A stretch of DNA of 49,790 nucleotides from the NCBI GenBank assembly GCA_900315305.1, contig OMYS01000027.1, forward strand, positions 1 through 49,790, read 5' to 3'. This DNA is from an uncultured Eubacteriales bacterium (lineage in GTDB: Bacteria > Bacillota > Clostridia > Lachnospirales > Lachnospiraceae). The notes under the pieces are model-generated. The model was given only the letters and a program-made list of their open reading frames with translations, searched no databases and had not been told where the DNA came from. The position numbers were made by a program, and so were the translations under genes. Positions within the stretch are counted from its first letter, which is position 1, and each line of letters starts with the position of its first letter. Positions 48,285-49,790 of the stretch are shown in pieces.

Positions 48285-48463
48285 CAAAATAAGAGACCTC
48301 TACCGCAGCATATGCTGTGATAAAAGTCTCACCATAAGATCAAAGTCCATGGAACAGGCCCGGATGGACATCCCATCGTATTGACGAACCTGTTCGCCGC
48401 GAGCGGCCGGTTACTCTCTTTTATCGGAAAAAGCGCCGGCACCTCCGCCGGCTCCTGAAATCA
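48199..48463 (-). promoter_or_regulatory. Large structured leader of the beta-subunit mRNA
   Basis: A perfect 16-bp inverted repeat, TGATTTCAGGAGCCGG (48199-48214) and CCGGCTCCTGAAATCA (48448-48463), closes a 265-nt domain. On the minus-strand transcript the 5' arm begins about 6 nt after the predicted start, and the 3' arm ends 39 nt before the ATG. Inside: GCCGGC-GGAGGT-GCCGGC then GCTTTTT (terminator-like), GCCGC/GCGGC, GAACAGG...CCTGTTC enclosing GATGG/CCATC, and GAGAC...GTCTC around CAGCATATGCTG. Not a riboswitch class I can name. Confidence 0.6.
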
Positions 48464-48475
48464 CTTTACCCTATT

Positions 48476-48504
48476 AAGATAATGGCCAGCCAACCTTCTG
48501 TCAA
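48476..48504 (-). promoter_or_regulatory. Promoter of the decarboxylase beta-gamma operon
   Basis: Minus-strand TTGACA (48499-48504), 17-bp spacer, TATCTT (48476-48481). Transcription would start near 48469. Confidence 0.75.
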
Positions 48505-48523
48505 GCGGAACGTCACCGATACA

Positions 48524-48575
48524 GCCCTGATATTCGCGGCCGTATGCGTTCCGGGCGCATGCGAACTGTAAATGC
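48524..48575. repeat. Family B repeat, partial copy B5 (minus orientation)
   Basis: On the minus strand CGCGAATATCAGGGCTGTAT then CGGTGAC matches the B2/B3 core (GCGAATATC..., TCAGGGCGGTATCGG). A GCATGCGAACTGT arm-like end is present. It lies between the two divergent promoters. Confidence 0.65.
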
Positions 48576-48610
48576 CGTGTTAAATCGAAGTAACGGGAAC
48601 CCGCCCTCTG

Positions 48611-48639
48611 TTTACGAACCCTCATTTTTAGCGTATGAT
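48611..48639 (+). promoter_or_regulatory. mgtE promoter
   Basis: TTTACG (48611-48616), 17-bp spacer, TATGAT (48634-48639); leader of about 75 nt before the ATG. Confidence 0.55.
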
Positions 48640-48720
48640 TGGCAGGTAACCGGAATCTGACCGCATCTTCCGCCCGGGGAGAGTGCGGCCCCGGATGATG
48701 TTTGGAGGGTATGCAGGACC

Positions 48721-49790
48721 ATGGAAATGAACGACACGATCAGAGAGTCCATCGAGTCGGGAGACGCGCTTGCGTTCAACCGGGCATTTGAGACGATGGA
48801 GCCGATCGACTTCGCACAGATGGCGGAGGACTTCGACGATGACACATTAAAGCGGGTGCTGAGCCTGCTCAGCGATGAGAACCGCGCGAAGGTTTTTGAG
48901 GAGGCGGAGGATGATTTCCGTCTTCGGATGGCGAAGCTGACAGACAACAAGTCACTTCTCAATACCTTTGAGCACATGCAGAAGGATGATATCGTCGATC
49001 TCCTCGGCGACTTCCCAACGGGCCGCCGGAAAGAGGTCCTCGACCTCATGAAGACGGACGACCGGCAGATCATCACAAAGCTCCTCAATTATCCGGAGGA
49101 TTCCGCCGGCGGTATTATGACGACCGCGTACCTCTCGTTAAATGAGAACCTGACCATCTCGCAGGGCCTTCAGAAGATCCGCGAGATCGCCCCGCGGACA
49201 GAGGTCATCGAGACGATCTACGTCACGGACGCGCAGCACCGCCTGACAGGCTCCCTTGACCTCCGTGAGCTTCTCTCAACGGCAAAGACGGAGACGATCC
49301 GATCGATCATGGACCCGGGCGTCATCTATGTCACGCCTGAGGTCGACCAGGAGGAGGTCGCAAAGAAGGTCTCGAGATACGACCTGAATTCAATCCCGGT
49401 CGTCAACGCGAAGAAGCAGCTGCTCGGCATTATCACGGTCGATGATGTCATCGACGTCATCATCGAGGAGCACGATGAGGATATGCTCCAGATGGCCGGC
49501 GTCAGCTCGGAGGAGCGCCTCAACACGTCACTCGGGCAGTCGATCCGGTTCCGCCTGCCATGGCTTCTCGTGAACCTCGCGACGGCATTCCTCGCGTCGT
49601 TTACGGTCAAGATGTTTGAGAGCACGATCAACAAGGTCGTCGCGCTCTCGGCGATCATGACGATTGTCTCTGGAATGGGCGGAAATGCAGGCACGCAGAC
49701 GATGTCCGTCCTGGTCCGCGAGCTCTCCCACAATAAGATCACGGCGGCTGAGGCAGTGAAGGGCTTCTTCAAGGAAATCCTGCTCGGCAT
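48721..49790 (+). CDS. mgtE: Magnesium transporter MgtE, N-terminal part (runs off the window)
   Basis: 356 complete codons to the window end. Domain order is that of MgtE: acidic helical N domain (residues ~5-125; FDDDTLKRVLSLLSDENRAK, LGDFPTGRRKEVLDLM), then the CBS pair beginning YPEDSAGGIMTTAYLSLNEN and including LNSIPVVNAKKQLLGIITVDDV, the connecting helix, and the first membrane helices (RLPWLLVNLATAFLASFTVK; SGMGGNAGTQTMSVLVR, the conserved pore-region motif). The N and CBS domains gate the Mg2+ channel in response to cytoplasmic Mg2+. GGAGGG at 48704-48709 precedes the ATG. No M-box is visible in its short leader. Confidence 0.93.
   Translation, partial: MEMNDTIRESIESGDALAFNRAFETMEPIDFAQMAEDFDDDTLKRVLSLLSDENRAKVFEEAEDDFRLRMAKLTDNKSLLNTFEHMQKDDIVDLLGDFPTGRRKEVLDLMKTDDRQIITKLLNYPEDSAGGIMTTAYLSLNENLTISQGLQKIREIAPRTEVIETIYVTDAQHRLTGSLDLRELLSTAKTETIRSIMDPGVIYVTPEVDQEEVAKKVSRYDLNSIPVVNAKKQLLGIITVDDVIDVIIEEHDEDMLQMAGVSSEERLNTSLGQSIRFRLPWLLVNLATAFLASFTVKMFESTINKVVALSAIMTIVSGMGGNAGTQTMSVLVRELSHNKITAAEAVKGFFKEILLG

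Noticed and set aside
169..48575. CRISPR array
   Set aside because: The repeated sequences are dispersed palindromic elements, not regularly spaced direct repeats, and no cas gene is present.
48285..48720. M-box (magnesium riboswitch) upstream of mgtE
   Set aside because: The core M-box motifs are not recognisable, and the structured region lies upstream of the plus-strand mgtE promoter, so it is not in the mgtE leader. It belongs to the minus-strand leader instead.

Overview
The window looks like chromosomal DNA of a GC-rich anaerobic member of the Bacillota, most likely class Clostridia and Lachnospiraceae-like; the genus cannot be told from the sequence. Grounds: consensus sigma-A promoters with 16-18 bp spacers, strong AGGAGG ribosome-binding sites, many U-tailed hairpin terminators, ATP-dependent PEP carboxykinase, a sodium-pump decarboxylase beta/gamma pair, a BirA-type operator at bioB, and a lipoprotein with the CxxPxCxHxxxxC motif that I associate with this group.

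Layout. 0-4.7 kb: end of an AraC regulator, a MATE exporter, two alpha/beta hydrolases and a RelB/RelE-type toxin-antitoxin pair. 4.7-8.5 kb: copper module (CsoR repressor on its own operator, then a CopA ATPase carrying a fused CopZ-like domain behind an internal Shine-Dalgarno). 8.5-17 kb: a secreted repeat protein, a histidine phosphatase, a heterodimer-type ABC exporter pair (one with a scrambled segment) and a UvrD-like helicase. 17-23.3 kb: argC, a Zn/Cd ATPase with palindromic operator, its probable ArsR/SmtB repressor, and a split chromate transporter with a start-proximal frameshift. 23.4-25.9 kb: an IS605-type element with divergent tnpA and zinc-finger-less tnpB. 26-32.5 kb: pckA, bioB, an RsiV-like lipoprotein, an SseB-like protein, PPK2 and tRNA-Pro(CGG). 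32.8-36.3 kb: a GH78 rhamnosidase and a ParE/Phd-type pair. 36.6-43.9 kb: a compact export/sensing cluster (mini-ORF, small secreted protein, lipoprotein, ABC permease, ABC ATPase, histidine kinase, response regulator), the best candidate for an undescribed system. 44-49.8 kb: a GT-C type membrane protein, a DUF368 protein, decarboxylase gamma and beta subunits behind a large structured leader, and the start of mgtE.

A second theme is three families of structured intergenic repeats (here A, B and C). Each copy is closed by inverted terminal arms and holds further hairpins. The arms differ in sequence from copy to copy but stay complementary within a copy. They sit repeatedly inside operons or 5' leaders (csoR/copA, permease/ATPase, kinase/regulator, decarboxylase beta/gamma, bioB leader), and in three places an element arm supplies the stop codon of the neighbouring gene. 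I recognise none of these as a named family.

Two reading-frame anomalies (second ABC exporter gene and second chromate gene) involve short homopolymers, so base-calling or assembly error has to be excluded before they are read as biology.
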